From: Glycine soja
Lineage: Eukaryota; Streptophyta; Magnoliopsida; Fabales; Fabaceae
DNA: 64,000 nucleotides
Assembly: GCF_004193775.1 (NCBI RefSeq)
Contig: NC_041021.1
Location: 22,598,632 to 22,662,631 of the forward strand
Direction of reading: 5' to 3'
Under the pieces are notes generated by a model, which was not told the origin of the DNA, made no database searches, and worked only from the letters and a program-made list of their open reading frames with translations. Positions 21,701 through 32,195 of the stretch are shown here, piece after piece; position 1 is the stretch's first letter, and the number at the start of each line of letters is the position of its first letter. The position numbers were made by a program, and so were the translations under genes.

Positions 21701-23136
21701 TTGGCCGCATTCCCTTTCAACGATTCACTTGGAACTACATCTCCACCAAACACTAGCATCTTCTCCTTACAGTCTAGAAAGATATGGTTAGTAGATAACC
21801 AATCCATCCCCAAGATCACATCTAGATGAGCTAAAGGTAGGCAAATCAAGTCCGCCATAAAAGATCGACCCTCAACAATTATGGGACACTTCAAACACAC
21901 CCGAGAGGTGGTTACAGGCTCGCTCGTCGGAGTAGACACCACCATATCATATGGTAACTCCGTCGCACATAACCCCAACCTCTCCACACATGCATGAGAT
22001 ATGAAAGAATGCGTGGCACCTGAATCATAAAGTACATCTAGTAGTTTATCAGCAATCAAACACTTACCCCGTATCAAATCGTCGGAGGCAGCCGCTTCTG
22101 AACCACTCATAGCAAATACCCGAGAGGGTACTTTTGGTCTTCCACCACTAGTGTTGTTGTTGCTAACATTACCGCTCATTGTGGAATTAGTGGGTCCACG
22201 ATTGACGGTGTTAGAATTGGCCGTCACTGTTGGCCTCCCGGTCACCCTACACTCTCGAGCATAATGGCCCACCTTGCCACACACATAACAACGGTTCTCC
22301 TGTGTCTGCTGGAGCTGTGGGCAATTCCTCTTAATATGCGGTCCTCCACACTGAAAGCATTGTACCCCAGTTCCCCTTGACTGGCTCATGTTGGAGGTAG
22401 CCATAGGTTGCTTCCCCTTGTTGCTAGCATACGGCTTCATCCTCTTGTTACCATTTCCTCTAAAAGGATGGTTTCTCTGAGGTCCTCCAACACCTCTAGC
22501 TTGCCTCTCCTTCATCTTGTCCTCAAAAATCCTGCACTTTGTCACCAACTGATTAAAATCCGTAATCTGCATATAACTAACCGCCTGTTGGATCTCCAAC
22601 CGAAGCCCATTCTCAAACTGAGCACACAGATCTTCCTCATTCCGAGCATCTTGGTATTGAGGCCAATACTGCAGAAGCTCATTAAACTTAGCCGTGTACT
22701 CCCCAACAGACATGTTTCCTTGCTTCAAATCAAGAAATTCCCTCGCCTTCCGCTTCCTGAGATCTCGCGGGAAGTAATTCTCCAGGAATTTGTCCTTGAA
22801 GGCATTCCAAGGAATCATGCCTCCAGGTGCAACAAACGAAGGCTTCATGAACTTCCACCAATTCTCAGCCTCCCCTTGGAGCATAAATGTCGCATAAAGA
22901 ACCTTATGCTCCTCAAGGCAACCCATCGCCTCGAAAATCTTTTTCGTCTCAGCTAACCACAACCTAGCACCTTCCGGATCATAGTCTCCACTGAACTTTG
23001 GCGGGTGGTTCTTACGGAAAGCCATAAGTCCCCGATACTCCGCCGGCTCCACATCACGTTCCTGCACTAGAGTTTCCAGCACAGCTGTGATGCGGTCAAG
23101 GACATCACGCTTCTGATCCCTACCATGTCCTGCCAT
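18730..23136 (-). CDS. Tekay-type gag-pol polyprotein, intact
   Basis: 1468 codons without a break. Domain order with residues: Gag (about 45-210, QGEAENWW); two zinc knuckles (C260-x2-C-x3-H-x4-C272 and C283-x2-C-x4-H-x4-C296); aspartic protease DSGA at 371; reverse transcriptase (about 550-740) with motif [11 protein letters not shown] (D630) and FIDD (D694, D695); RNase H with D841, E878, D903 and D946; integrase with H1054, H1061, C1091, C1094 and catalytic D1124, D1185, E1221 (D-35-E spacing); and a C-terminal chromodomain (about 1420-1468), which in chromoviruses guides integration to heterochromatin. This single-frame layout is normal for Tekay. All catalytic residues checked are present. 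Only 39 bp separate the stop from the 3' LTR. Its promoter in the 5' LTR is displaced by Ogre D, so expression is doubtful. Confidence 0.95.
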   Translation of the reverse strand: MAGHGRDQKRDVLDRITAVLETLVQERDVEPAEYRGLMAFRKNHPPKFSGDYDPEGARLWLAETKKIFEAMGCLEEHKVLYATFMLQGEAENWWKFMKPSFVAPGGMIPWNAFKDKFLENYFPRDLRKRKAREFLDLKQGNMSVGEYTAKFNELLQYWPQYQDARNEEDLCAQFENGLRLEIQQAVSYMQITDFNQLVTKCRIFEDKMKERQARGVGGPQRNHPFRGNGNKRMKPYASNKGKQPMATSNMSQSRGTGVQCFQCGGPHIKRNCPQLQQTQENRCYVCGKVGHYARECRVTGRPTVTANSNTVNRGPTNSTMSGNVSNNNTSGGRPKVPSRVFAMSGSEAAASDDLIRGKCLIADKLLDVLYDSGATHSFISHACVERLGLCATELPYDMVVSTPTSEPVTTSRVCLKCPIIVEGRSFMADLICLPLAHLDVILGMDWLSTNHIFLDCKEKMLVFGGDVVPSESLKGNAANEGTGDVQTYMVLFSMYVEEDAEVGSIPVVSEFPEVFPDDICELPPEREVEFIIDLVPGANPVSIAPYRMSPVELAEVKAQVQDLLSKQFVHPSASPWGAPVLLVRKKDGSMRMCVDYRQLNKVTIKNKYPLPRIDDLIDQLRGATVFSKIDLRSGYHQIRVKKEDIPKTAFQTRYGHYEYLVMPFGVTNAPAIFMDYMNRIFHDYLDQFVVVFIDDILVYSRNKEEHEKHLRIVLHILRDRKLFAKLSKCEFWLEKVQFLGHVISKDGVAVDPNKVESVMEWQQPTTPTEVRSFLGLAGYYRKFIEGFSKLALPLTKLTRKNEKFVWNEKCEQSFQELKRRLTTAPVLILPDPKRTFEVYCDASGQGLGCVLMQEGRVVAYASRQLRPHEVNYPTHDLELAAVVFALKIWRHYLYGTRFEVFSDHKSLKYLFDQKELNMRQRRWMEFLKDYDFGLSYHPGKANVVADALSRKSLHVATMMSLEQRLIEEFRDLNLALEVRPKSLFMGALQITNEFVDHIRKAQEDDPFLQGKVLDVMGDKGVEFEKDTTGLIRFKGRICVPSLDDLRVKILEEAHKSRLSFHPGMTKMYQDLKRSFWWHGMKKDVAEYVARCLTCQKAKVEHQRPSGELKPLEIPEWKWESISMDFVSSLPKTSRGHDAVWVIVDRLTKSAHFIPVNMKYRMEKLVELYIKEVVRLHGIPSSIVSDRDLRFTSRFWTSLHEALGTKLKLSSAYHPQTDGQTERTIQTLEDLLRACIIEQQGSWMDCLPLIEFTYNNSYQASIGMAPFEALYGRKCKTPICWYDDGEAVLLGPGMLQQINEQVKLIREKIKASQDRQKSYYDRRRKPLDFQEGEHVFLKVSPVTGVGRALKAKKLTPKYLGPYQILKKIGPVAYHIALPPSLSNLHPVFHVSQLRRYSPDPSHVLAVDEVQVKDNLTYRAQPQKITDRRMKSLRGKEIALVKVQWGTDEGDSTWGLEDRMRELYPSLFIE

Positions 23137-23411
23137 ACCTATCCTGTAGGGAAACTATTAGCACCCAAGAAATCCTAAAGAGAGAGAGTACCACACAGGC
23201 TATGACAGTTATAACAACATCCTTCTCTTTATACATACTTATACACACAACAATCCTGTGAATCAGTCACACATCCATGCTCAAGACAAGAAAGCAGAAA
23301 TACACACAATGTGTGACTTAACGTCACTCCCCGAAACCTACTCTCAAGTTTCAGAGATACACAGCATTCACACAACAAGACCATAAACAGGTTCACTAGA
23401 ATCCAACTTTT
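23137..23411 (-). other. Tekay leader between primer site and gag-pol
   Basis: 275 bp of untranslated leader. No frame or regulatory motif recognised. Confidence 0.6.
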
Positions 23412-23423
23412 GCTCTGATACCA
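23412..23423 (-). promoter_or_regulatory. tRNA-iMet primer binding site of the Tekay element
   Basis: Minus strand TGGTATCAGAGC, the standard site complementary to the 3' end of plant initiator tRNA-Met. It lies five bases inside the 5' LTR end (23429) and marks the start of minus-strand DNA synthesis. Confidence 0.9.
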
Positions 23424-23428
23424 CCATT

Positions 23429-24807
23429 TGTGGCGTCCCTAAATTAATGACTGGTTTAATAGTAATAATTTAAATAACAAAAAAAAAACCATGGTAAATT
23501 TTTTTTTTCTTCTTTTTCTTTTTCATTTCTTTCTCTTTTCACCATAACTAGGTTTAGAAGGAAAATCCTCACTACAGAGTCCTGAATGGCCAGTTCACAA
23601 CTCTATTCGGAGTCATTTCTTTCTTACCGCTCATAATCTCTAAACTATTTTGCTGTTTCAAAAGGAAGAATGTACCAGCCATTACTTTAGGTCGTCACAT
23701 GAAAATAAAAGAATAAAATACGGTCGATAAACTCTTTTACAAATAAAGTTACTAATGCTTTCTTTTCAAATAACAAGATCGATCATAAATGCATTCATCA
23801 TTTAAAGCTGTCCAAAATATGGGAGTTTTACAAAATATATAGTGTCATCCAGAGCAAAGGTGTCCATAGTGGTGGCTTCAGCCACATGTATACAATCATC
23901 AAATTCCTATACATCAGGTCTACCCATACAAAAACAAAAGAGTAAATCTAACAGTCAGTCCTAGATACACCCACCCTCAAAAAGTATACAAAACTAATCC
24001 AAAAAGCTGTCCACTAGGATGAAGAGCCTCCGCTGATCGCCATCTCCCTCGGACCACTATCCTCCGTAGAGTCTGCCTCAGATGCCGACATGACTTCCTC
24101 GGGAGAATCCACCTCAAGAAGTGGATCCTCATCACCCTCTAGAAAGTCAAGGGCATCCACAGCAGGCTCAGGAGGTAGCTCCTCCAGGTCCTCCTCAGGG
24201 TCTTCCTCGGATGACGTTACCTCGATCACTTGAACGGGCTCCACTAGACGATATGGTGTAGGCGTGGGTAGTATCCACTCCATAGTGCGCTGAAGCGTCC
24301 GTGCAGGTTCATCTGGATGCACCAAAGAAGTAGCCGTGAATCGAATGGTGCCCCGAAATCGGCACCTCGTGTTGCCTTCGAGGGTGTCCCAAGCTCCCTC
24401 TAGGCACTCCATCTCTACTCGATCACGGATTAGCTGCGCCGCCATCACGATCTACAAGAAAGAAGAGAAAGGGGTAGACTCTTTCACAAGAATCTAACTG
24501 CGCTACACACAATGGATCTCATAACCACTACATGACGTTAAAAGGAGTATCTTAAGGCTTTCCATCTCTGGTAATCGATTACACAACCTTGGTAATCGAT
24601 TACCAGAGGCTAAACTTGAATTACACAGCCTCAAGACATGAAATATGCAATACTACACTGTGTAATCGATTACCAGTGACCCATTCCCCTGTGTAATCGA
24701 TTACACAGGCTAGTAATCGATTACCAGAGGCTCCCTAAGTTTCCTGACTTCGTTTTCAAGCCTGGTAATCGATTACACCCCTTGGTAATCGATTACCAGA
24801 GACCATC
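23429..24807 (-). mobile_element. Tekay 5' LTR, proximal part
   Basis: Matches the 3' LTR from 14852 to about 16251 and then stops at GACCATC (24801-24807), where the Ogre D LTR begins. The missing 2.4 kb would carry U3, TATA box, leader and the intron start. Differences from the 3' LTR include about a dozen substitutions and one 21-bp deletion between two palindromes near 24660. Confidence 0.9.
24014..24445 (-). CDS. LTR-encoded acidic protein of the Tekay element (5' LTR copy)
   Basis: Second copy of the 143-codon frame of 15437-15868, complete and unbroken. Four base changes were found by eye. Three change the protein (E to D near the start, V to M in the RTxEWILP stretch, F to S in the acidic tail) and one is silent. 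In a genomic transcript from an intact 5' LTR this frame would lie upstream of gag-pol, after the predicted leader intron. In this element the promoter is cut off by Ogre D. Unknown function. Confidence 0.5.
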   Translation of the reverse strand: MAAQLIRDRVEMECLEGAWDTLEGNTRCRFRGTIRFTATSLVHPDEPARTLQRTMEWILPTPTPYRLVEPVQVIEVTSSEEDPEEDLEELPPEPAVDALDFLEGDEDPLLEVDSPEEVMSASEADSTEDSGPREMAISGGSSS

Positions 24808-26923
24808 TGTCATACCCTAATTTCGTCCGGGGACCTTTGCTTGATGACATGCGACCTTTCTTTGGTCCTTGTGAGGTGCTTGGCATCCATCATTGGGCAA
24901 TTTGTGAAATTCCAGGACATGCCGAAAAACCAAAAAAAATATATTGATGCACAATCCGTAAGTTTCCGTGACACACCGGAAATCAAATGGAAGCATCGTT
25001 GCATAATTAAGTGAGGTTCCGTAACATTCCGTAAGTCAAAAGGGGGATGATTATGTAATCCGCAAGGTTCCGTAACATTACGGAAAGAAAACAAGTATCG
25101 TTACGAGATTCGTAAGTTTCCGTAACTTTACGAAAAAAGAATCACCAAAAAAGGTAAGGGGGTGAACTTATCAAGATAGGGGTGTAAATAGCAATTCAAA
25201 TCTAGGCCCTTCTAGAACATTTTGGAAGTTGGGTTGCTTAAGGAGGAAGCAACTGGGCGGCAAGCTCCTCCACGTTTTTGAAAAATGGTTTTCGGGGCTT
25301 CCGCGGCTTCCGTAATACTTCTGTAAAATTTCCGAAAACCTTGGGTAAGCATATTCCACTTAACATTGGTAAAAGGGAAAAGAAAAAAGATGAAAATCAA
25401 ATTCGAAAACAGTTCCTTAAGGCTTCCGTAACTTTTCCGTAAAATACGAAAAGGGGAGTGAACTTAGTAATTCAGGTGCGCTTAGAAATCTTCTTCATTA
25501 AGTCTTTGGGCGGCAAGCACCTCCCTTTTTTTCTATAAATAGGGGAGGGGGGAGCTGTTTCAAAATGTTCAAGACCCCTTTGGGTATGCGTTTCGGCTAT
25601 TTTGGGCAAAAACACGTTTTCGTGAAGAAAAATCAAGTCGAAGTACTTCCGTAACGCTTCCGTAAGCGATTCTGTGGAAATTCTTCATCGTTCTTCGTCG
25701 TTCTTCATCCGTTCTTCATCTGTTCTTCGTTCGTTCTTCGTTCTTCAACGGGTAAGTTTTCGAATCCGAGACTTTCAATTCATTTCTTGTTTTGTGTACT
25801 TTCACTTTAATTTCGTTTACTTTCAGTTTTCTTTTCTTCCGTTTTTAACGTGCTTTAACCATTTATTTAAGCCATTTTCTCGTCTAATAAATGATAAAAT
25901 GAATTTCAACCGATCATTTGTGTTGTAATCTCGTTTAATCACTGTTAAAACGAAATCTAACCGATCGTTCACGCTATAACCTCGGTTAAACCAAAAAAAG
26001 TAAAATAATAATAAAATAATCAAAATATCTTGAAAAATAATAATAAAATAATCAAAATATCTTTGAATAAAATAAATTAAAAAAATCAATCGGACGTTTT
26101 TCTTTGGAAGTTTCCTTGAATGAATTGATTAATAACCAAAGTGAAACTAAGACTAAAATAGACTCACAAATCAAGTTTTGTCCGAAAATCACTAAAAACC
26201 GTTTTAAGGTCCAACGCCTTAAACGGTCCTCTTTGCTTTTATCGGTTAACATGGACCGTTCAAAAGCATAAAATCAACATGTGACTTTACCGCTTTTGCA
26301 AGAACTACGTAGGTCTGATTTCCTCATCGTAATTGAGGATACGTAGGAGCAAAAGCCCCACTTTTGTCGACCACCCCGAGAGATCGTTAATGGTCCAACA
26401 CCTTAACGTTTCTCTCCTTTCAAAATCAAAAGATCATTTAATGGTCCAACACCTCAAATGACCTTTTTTCAATCAAAATATATCTTGCAAAAAGATAAAA
26501 AAAACAACTTAACCAAACACTTTGTTCCAAAAGAACTACGTAGGTCTGATTTTCTCATCCCAAATTGAGGAATACGTAGGAGCAAAGGGAAACACCCTTG
26601 TCGACCACAAAAAAGAAAAAATATAAAAAGGGTATAAAGGATATAAGGACATAAAAAGGGAACATAAAAAATCAAAGTCATGTTTGCACATTCGATTAAA
26701 GGCTGCCGTCCCTTGGGGCGGACGTGTGGGGTGCTAATACCTTCCCCGTGCGTAAATACAACTCCCGAACCTTTCACTTAAAAGTTCGTAGATCGCGTCT
26801 TTTCTGGTTTTTCCGACGTTTTCCTCAAATAAACGTTGGTGGCGACTCCGCGCGTATTCCTTTCGTGGAACACGCATCCCGCGAGTCACGCGTCGCCCTC
26901 CCGCCGAAGGGTAGGTTGCGACA
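24808..26923 (+). mobile_element. Ogre D 5' LTR
   Basis: 2116 bp, TGTCATACCC to GGTTGCGACA. It contains U3 repeats with TTCCGTAACATT (24890-25130), TATAAATA at 25534-25541, a TTCTTCATCGTTCTTCGT microsatellite-like leader (about 25678-25745), and hairpin modules at about 26300-26370 and 26535-26610. The GAAGGGTAG end is shared with Ogre A and B. Confidence 0.85.
25534..25541 (+). promoter_or_regulatory. TATA box of Ogre D LTR
   Basis: TATAAATA after a T-run and before GGGGAGGGGGG. Same relative place as in Ogre A (2841). Confidence 0.6.
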
Positions 26924-26925
26924 GT

Positions 26926-26944
26926 TGGCGACTCCACTGGGGAC
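26926..26944 (+). promoter_or_regulatory. tRNA-Arg-type primer binding site of Ogre D
   Basis: TGGCGACTCCACTGGGGAC, two bases after the LTR end. This is the Ogre-type site; tRNA-Arg use is family knowledge. One base differs from the Ogre B site region (TGGTGACTCCGC). Confidence 0.75.
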
Positions 26945-27795
26945 TGATTTTAGAGAGTTAGGCCATTTAATTTTGTGCAATGTTTTACCATGACTTATCC
27001 CTTTGTTAGTTTCCTTTCATTATGTTCTTGTGTATATAAACTCTTTGTTGCTTTTAGTGCGTTTTAAATGTATGCATGAAGTAAATATTTATTCATTTGA
27101 TGCACAGAAACACCAACACTATTTGCACACACTGTGAGTGAAAAAGGGCCCTATACCCGGGTTCATGGGAGCATAAGGAGTGGAGGTGAATCTGTGATCA
27201 TGCTAGGTCTCCGACTTGCTTGATTACAGTGAACCCTCATCTAGAGCTTTTCTCTTTGAAAACTTATTGTTGCTAGTAGTCCCTACTGCTGCAATATGTT
27301 CTTCGAAGGGGATGATACCTCTAGAAACCATCAAGAGAGATATGACTACCTTGGGGATTATTACTAAAAGCCTAGTTAGCTCTTTCCCTTATAGGTCCCT
27401 TAAATAGAGGCACGGAGCAAACACGTTGCGTGCCATTTTTCACACTGCCATGCATAAATATCATATACCCTTTTTGCTTATATTTGTTTGTGAATATTGT
27501 CGTACTATGTACATCCCCGTGTTGTGCCTTTCGCATATGCATCATGCGTAGGTTTCATCTTTGATCCCCTCACTTTAGCAAACCAACGAAGGGTCCGTGT
27601 CACCGTTTTAAATACATACGTTGGGGCACTTTGCTACCCCTAGACGTTGTATCTAAGAAGGAGACAGTTTCTCGGGCTCCCATATTCGTAAATTGCATCT
27701 GTGTCATATGCATTTCTTCATGCATTCATCCATTCCACCCATGATAGATGTCGGAGTTTTGATTCGCACTAGATTTTATTTCACTTTAGTAAAAC
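26945..27795 (+). other. Ogre D 5' leader
   Basis: About 850 bp of non-coding leader before ORF1. It contains the palindromic GGGCCCTATACCCGGG string near 27148 and several ATG triplets in short frames, none credible as genes. Confidence 0.6.
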
Positions 27796-28777
27796 ATGGG
27801 ATCAAGTCAAAAGCCTTCATTTAAAAAGAGGTTCTATCAAGTCAAAATCAAGAGCTTAGAGGTCACTAGTTTACGAGAGGTTGGGCAATTAATGGGTCAA
27901 CTTCAACGGCAAGCCTTCCGCAAGCCTATGGTAAGATTTGGGACCTGGCTAGGGTAAAAGTCTCCATGGAATCGATTGCATCCCTTTCCCAGTATTATGA
28001 CCAGCCCCTAAGGTGCTTCACATTTGAGGACTTCCAGCTAGTGCCGACTGTGAAAGAGTTTGAAGAAATCCGGGGATGCCCACTGGGAGGAAGGAAGCCA
28101 TATATTTTCTCTGGGTTCTATCCCTCCACGACAAGAGTTGCCAAGGTAGTGAAAATCTCAGCACAAGAGTTGGACCGTGTAAGGCAAGTCGAAAATGGGG
28201 TGGTCGGAATACCGAGAAAATATTTGGAGGTAAAAGCAAGAATCTTGGCAGATAAAGGCGAGTGGACCCCATTCATAGATATTCTCACACTGTTGATTTT
28301 CGAGGGAGTCCTCTTTCCAAATGTGGATGGGTTGGTGGACCTGGCAGCGATCGACGTTTTTCTCGCCTATCATAACCACAAGGAAAGTCCGGTTGTCGCT
28401 ATGCTAGCCGACCTATATGACACCTTAGACCGAAGATGTGAAGAAAGCAATGCAAGGATTGTTTGCTGTGCACTGGCTCTCTATGTGTGGCTGGTTTCAC
28501 ACCTTTTTTCTCCAAGAAGGTAGGCCCGTCTATCCGCTACAAGGTCACCGCTCGTGTGTTGAAAAGGGAAAGGGTAATTGATTCATTGCACCAAGAGGCA
28601 ACAATGTGGACGGACCGATTTGCTCTTACTTTGAACAGGAGTCAAGAACTTCCCCGATTGCTAGCCAAGGCCAAAGCAATGGCGGACACCTACTCCGCCC
28701 CCGAGGAGATCCACGGACTTCTCAGCTATTGTCAACATATGATAGACTTAATGGACAATATGATTAGAAACCGCTAG
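27796..28777 (+). pseudogene. Ogre ORF1 remnant (plant-mobile-domain/DUF7745-like)
   Basis: The extra reading frame that Ogre elements carry upstream of gag. ATG at 27796 opens a frame ending at 27958; similarity resumes in another frame (27966-28523) with SLSQYYDQPLRCFTFEDFQL, GCPLGGRKPY and VCCALALYVWLVSHLF, then shifts again (to 28777) with ALTLNRSQELPRLLAKAKAM. So there are at least two frameshifts, near 27935 and at a T6 run near 28500. The family resembles the aminotransferase-like plant mobile domain (DUF7745), whose biochemical role in Ogre is unknown. The corresponding region of the second copy (60643-61618) is broken at different bases. Confidence 0.65.
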
Positions 28778-29955
28778 GAAGTTTGTATTGTCGCTCAGAT
28801 CTTGACTAGTTATAACTTTTTGAAAAAAATGAGTTTATCCCACGTTTTTACTCCAAAAATCAGTGCGAATCAAGTCACTCCCGCATTTTATCTCTAGCAT
28901 GCATTGTATGTTGGTCTCGTCCTTTGTCACGGGAAGCCGGAAGGTCCATATCACCTTCTTAATTGTACACATGGGGCACTGCGCCCCCGAATGCGCAAGT
29001 AAGAAGAGATAATTTTCCGGGCTCTCGTGTCCGTAAAATGCATTCATATCATGCATCGCATAAGCATCTCTTCATAATATCATAATGAACATATTGTTCC
29101 TGCATTTGTCCGTTATCATATTCCAGCCTCACATTTTGCATGAGTCATGGCATCATCATGCATATGCGTTCAACAAACTTTTTGATCTGCAAAATTGCAT
29201 ACCATTTGTTTTCATGTTTGCTCATCCTTGTGTTTTCCTCTACAAAAACAAAAAAGGGGAAGCGTGAAACTTCACACTACATTCTTAGTTGCATGTGTTA
29301 GGCACCATGAGCCAACCATGTTGGGATCATAAACCCATTTCTAAAAAAAAAAAAAACACACAACACCAAAACAAAATAATTGAACATGGTACCTAATGCA
29401 TGGTTAACTAGGAAATGGTGTTTCTTCGGGCATCTCAATTTCATAATTACATTTTCCATGCATAGCTTAAAGTATGCCCGAGTCATTCATCCCTATGAGA
29501 TGTTGTTGAAGTATTGGCGATCAGAATTGCCATTCCTTGGATTATAGGGTTGAACCAAGCTCATGCTTTTATAAAAAGGTTCATCAAGTCAAAATATGGA
29601 AGTAACCGTCTTGCAAAATTGGGGCAAAAGATGAATCGAGTCACATCACTGCTTCGTCTACTGCCAAACATATTTAGGATTGTTGATGTCCTTGTTACTT
29701 CCAGTTTCACCTTGACAAAGATGTCATGGACCATGTTGAAAATCTAAATTGATTCAACCCCATATCCTGCGTAAAAATTCGCAATCTTCAACTGTACATC
29801 ATTCGCATACATCCATGCTTTTCATTGGTTGCATTGCTCATTGCATTCTTTCCTTGAAAAATAAAATAAAATAAAATAAAATGAACTTAATCATTGTTAT
29901 AAAAAAAAAACATGCTTTACGGCGTCCTCACCGAACTTGTGCTAGAGCTAGAGTA
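28778..29955 (+). other. Ogre D spacer between ORF1 and gag
   Basis: No convincing coding sequence; scattered similarity to ORF1/leader style text (GCACTGCGCCCCCGAATGCG) is decayed. AAAATAAAATAAAATAAAAT microsatellite at about 29860-29881. Confidence 0.5.
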
Positions 29956-31640
29956 ATGGGTGAAGCAGAGGAGATACAAGAGAAGATGAAGGCCGACATG
30001 GAGGCCATTAAAGAGAAAATGGCCACAATGATGGAGGCCATGATGAGCGTGAAGAAGATAATGGAAGCCAATGCGGTTGCAATTGCCGCTACCAGCGTTG
30101 TTGCTAAGGTGAACCTGATGTCCCCATCCGGCATCAACCAAATGAATCATCCAACCTCAGATATGGTAGGCAAAGATTTGGGAAGTACGGGCAGCCCCCA
30201 TAATGTACAAATTCAAAACGAGCACGCCTTCCCGCCATATGGCTTGCCTCTCAACTATACGCCACCCAAAGTGGCGTACACTCCCAATAAGAATGTCAAT
30301 AACTCCACTCCTATACCCATTGAGAGCCAACAACCCCAAACTGATCATGCACATGTCTCTTAAACCGTGGGGGGGACACATGAAATTCCCCACCACAATC
30401 TAGCCGACTTCGAGCCTTGCCTCGGATATGCCACGGAAGGGCAAGCAGTTGGTGGTATACCCCTACAAAACCCTTTGGAAGGCCCTCAGTATCACCCTCA
30501 ACTACACCTCTTGCATTGCACGACAAGTAAAAACCCTCATGCTATGGCAGAAATGGGAAAGTTGGATCATCTAGAGGAAAGGCTCAGGGCCATTGAAGGA
30601 GGTGAAGATTATGCCTTTGCTAACCTAAAAGAGTTGTTCCTAGTACCCAATATCATCACCCCTCCCAAGTTCAAGGTGCTGGACTTTGACAAGTACAAGG
30701 GGACTACTTGTCCCAAGAACCATCTAAAGATGTATTGTCAGAAGATGGGGGAATACGCAAAAGATGAGGAATTGTTGATACATTCCTTCCATGAAAGTCT
30801 TACTGGGGTAGCTGTTACCTGGTACACTAACTTGGAACCTTCCCGAGTCCATTCTTGGAAGGACCTAATGGTTGCCTTTGTTAGGCAGTATTAGTACAAT
30901 TTTGATATGGTTCTGGATAGGATGCAACTACAGAACATTTGCAAAAAGGGGGACGGATCTTTCAAAGAACACGCCCAAAAGGTGGAGGGATCTGGCGGCC
31001 CAAGTGGTACCCCCAATGATGGAAAGGGAGACGATAATCGTGATGGTAGACACATTATCGATACTCTACTATGAAAAGATGGTGGGCTACGCACCCTCAA
31101 AGCTTTGCGGATTTGGTCTTCGCCAGTGAAAGGATCGAAGTGGATCTGAAAAGAGGCAAATTTAATCATCCTGCTTAGACGAATGAGAAAACTGGGGCAA
31201 ATAAAGAGGGTGAGGATGAGGGAGAAACCCATGCTGTGACTGCCATTCCTATACGGCCAAGTTTCCCACCAAACCCAACAATGTCATTACTCAGTCAATA
31301 ACAAACCACCTCCTTACCCACCACCCAGTTATCCACAAAGGCCATCCCTAAATCAACCACAAAGCCTGTCTACCGCACTTCCAATGACGAAGACCACCTT
31401 TAGCACAAACCAAAAAAACACCAACAAAAAGGAATTTTGCAGCAAAAAGCCTGTAGGGTTCACCCCAAATTCCGTTGTCATATGCTAAACTTGATCCCAT
31501 ATCCACTCAATAATTCAATGGTAGCCATAACCCCAACCAAGGTTCCTCAACCTCCATTTTTCTGAGGATACGACTCGAACGCAACGTGTGCTTATCGTGG
31601 AGGAGCCCTGGGGCATTCCATTGAGCATTGTATGACCCCG
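29956..31640 (+). pseudogene. Ogre gag remnant with three in-frame stops
   Basis: ATG at 29956 starts a coiled-coil-like segment rich in E, K and M (about 45 codons), then a proline/asparagine-rich linker, then a retrotransposon Gag core at about 30540-30890 (MGKLDHLEERLRAIEG, PPKFKVLDFDKYKGTTCP, WYTNLE). One continuous frame carries stops TAA 30361, TAG 30892 and TGA 31072. A C-terminal stretch near 31587-31631 resembles the atypical Ogre Gag zinc-knuckle segment (C-A-Y-x-G-G ... G-H-S-I-E-H-C). The first three stops are also in the second copy (62789-63956), so they predate the duplication. Confidence 0.75.
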
Positions 31641-32190
31641 AAGCATAAAGTGTGAAGTCTAATTGATACGGGCTGGCTGAAATTTGAGGAGAATCGCTTG
31701 TTGAATCATAACATTGACAAGCAACACCATACATGGGGCAATTCTGGAAGCTGTTGTTATGACTCATCAGGATTTTCAAGTTTATGCCATTATTATAAAC
31801 CACAGTTACAATGCTAAATGATATGGATAAAATGGACATCCTTGTCCCTCATCCTCTCACAAACGCATGTTTGCTTATTCAACTTTCACCGGAATGTGGG
31901 TGCAAGCCATTGGTCTATTTGCTCAAGCGACCTGTGCTCCTGAGTGTTGACTTCCAAGACTGTTCAATCAGAGATTACTCGTCTTGCACGTTGGTGCGGG
32001 TGCCATAAAACAACGAGTAAAGTTCAAAACAAATAAGTTTCAAAATAAAAAAATAAGTTTCAAAATAAAAAATAAAAAAATAAAAAGGCATTTGATTGAC
32101 TGTGTTTTCAAGTAAAAATATAGACGTTCATGTGACTTCATTTTATCATTCCAGAAAGTTTGTCTTCTTAGAGAAGCGAGTTGTCAAGAA
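31641..32190 (+). other. junction of gag remnant with Ogre 3' UTR
   Basis: Decayed coding-like text gives way by about 32040 to A-rich DNA (AAATAAAAAAATAAG) and then the UTR motif ending GAGTTGTCAAGAA. The roughly 5 kb of pol expected between these is absent. Short frames here (31507-31839, 31811-32008) are not genes. Confidence 0.55.
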
Positions 32191-32195
32191 TAGGA

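Larger units (their letters stand above)
14852..24807 (-). mobile_element. Tekay/Del chromovirus, near complete, 5' LTR split by Ogre D
   Basis: A minus-strand Ty3/gypsy chromovirus: 3' LTR 14852-18690, polypurine tract, gag-pol 18730-23136, primer site 23412-23423, and the proximal 1379 bp of the 5' LTR (23429-24807). The shared part of the two LTRs differs at about a dozen bases plus one 21-bp deletion by eye. That is roughly 1%, or a few hundred thousand years at commonly used plant LTR rates. It is the only element here with an undamaged polyprotein. Confidence 0.9.

Noticed and set aside
18730..23136. Endogenous pararetrovirus or other virus
   Set aside because: LTRs, iMet primer site, integrase and chromodomain identify a chromovirus retrotransposon; there is no movement protein or coat protein.
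27966..28523. Host gene with a plant mobile domain
   Set aside because: Its place after an Ogre LTR, primer site and leader and before gag, and its double occurrence with the element, fit Ogre ORF1 rather than a host gene.
30157..30526. Minus-strand ORFs opposite Ogre gag
   Set aside because: Shadows of the gag frame, which has recognisable Gag motifs.
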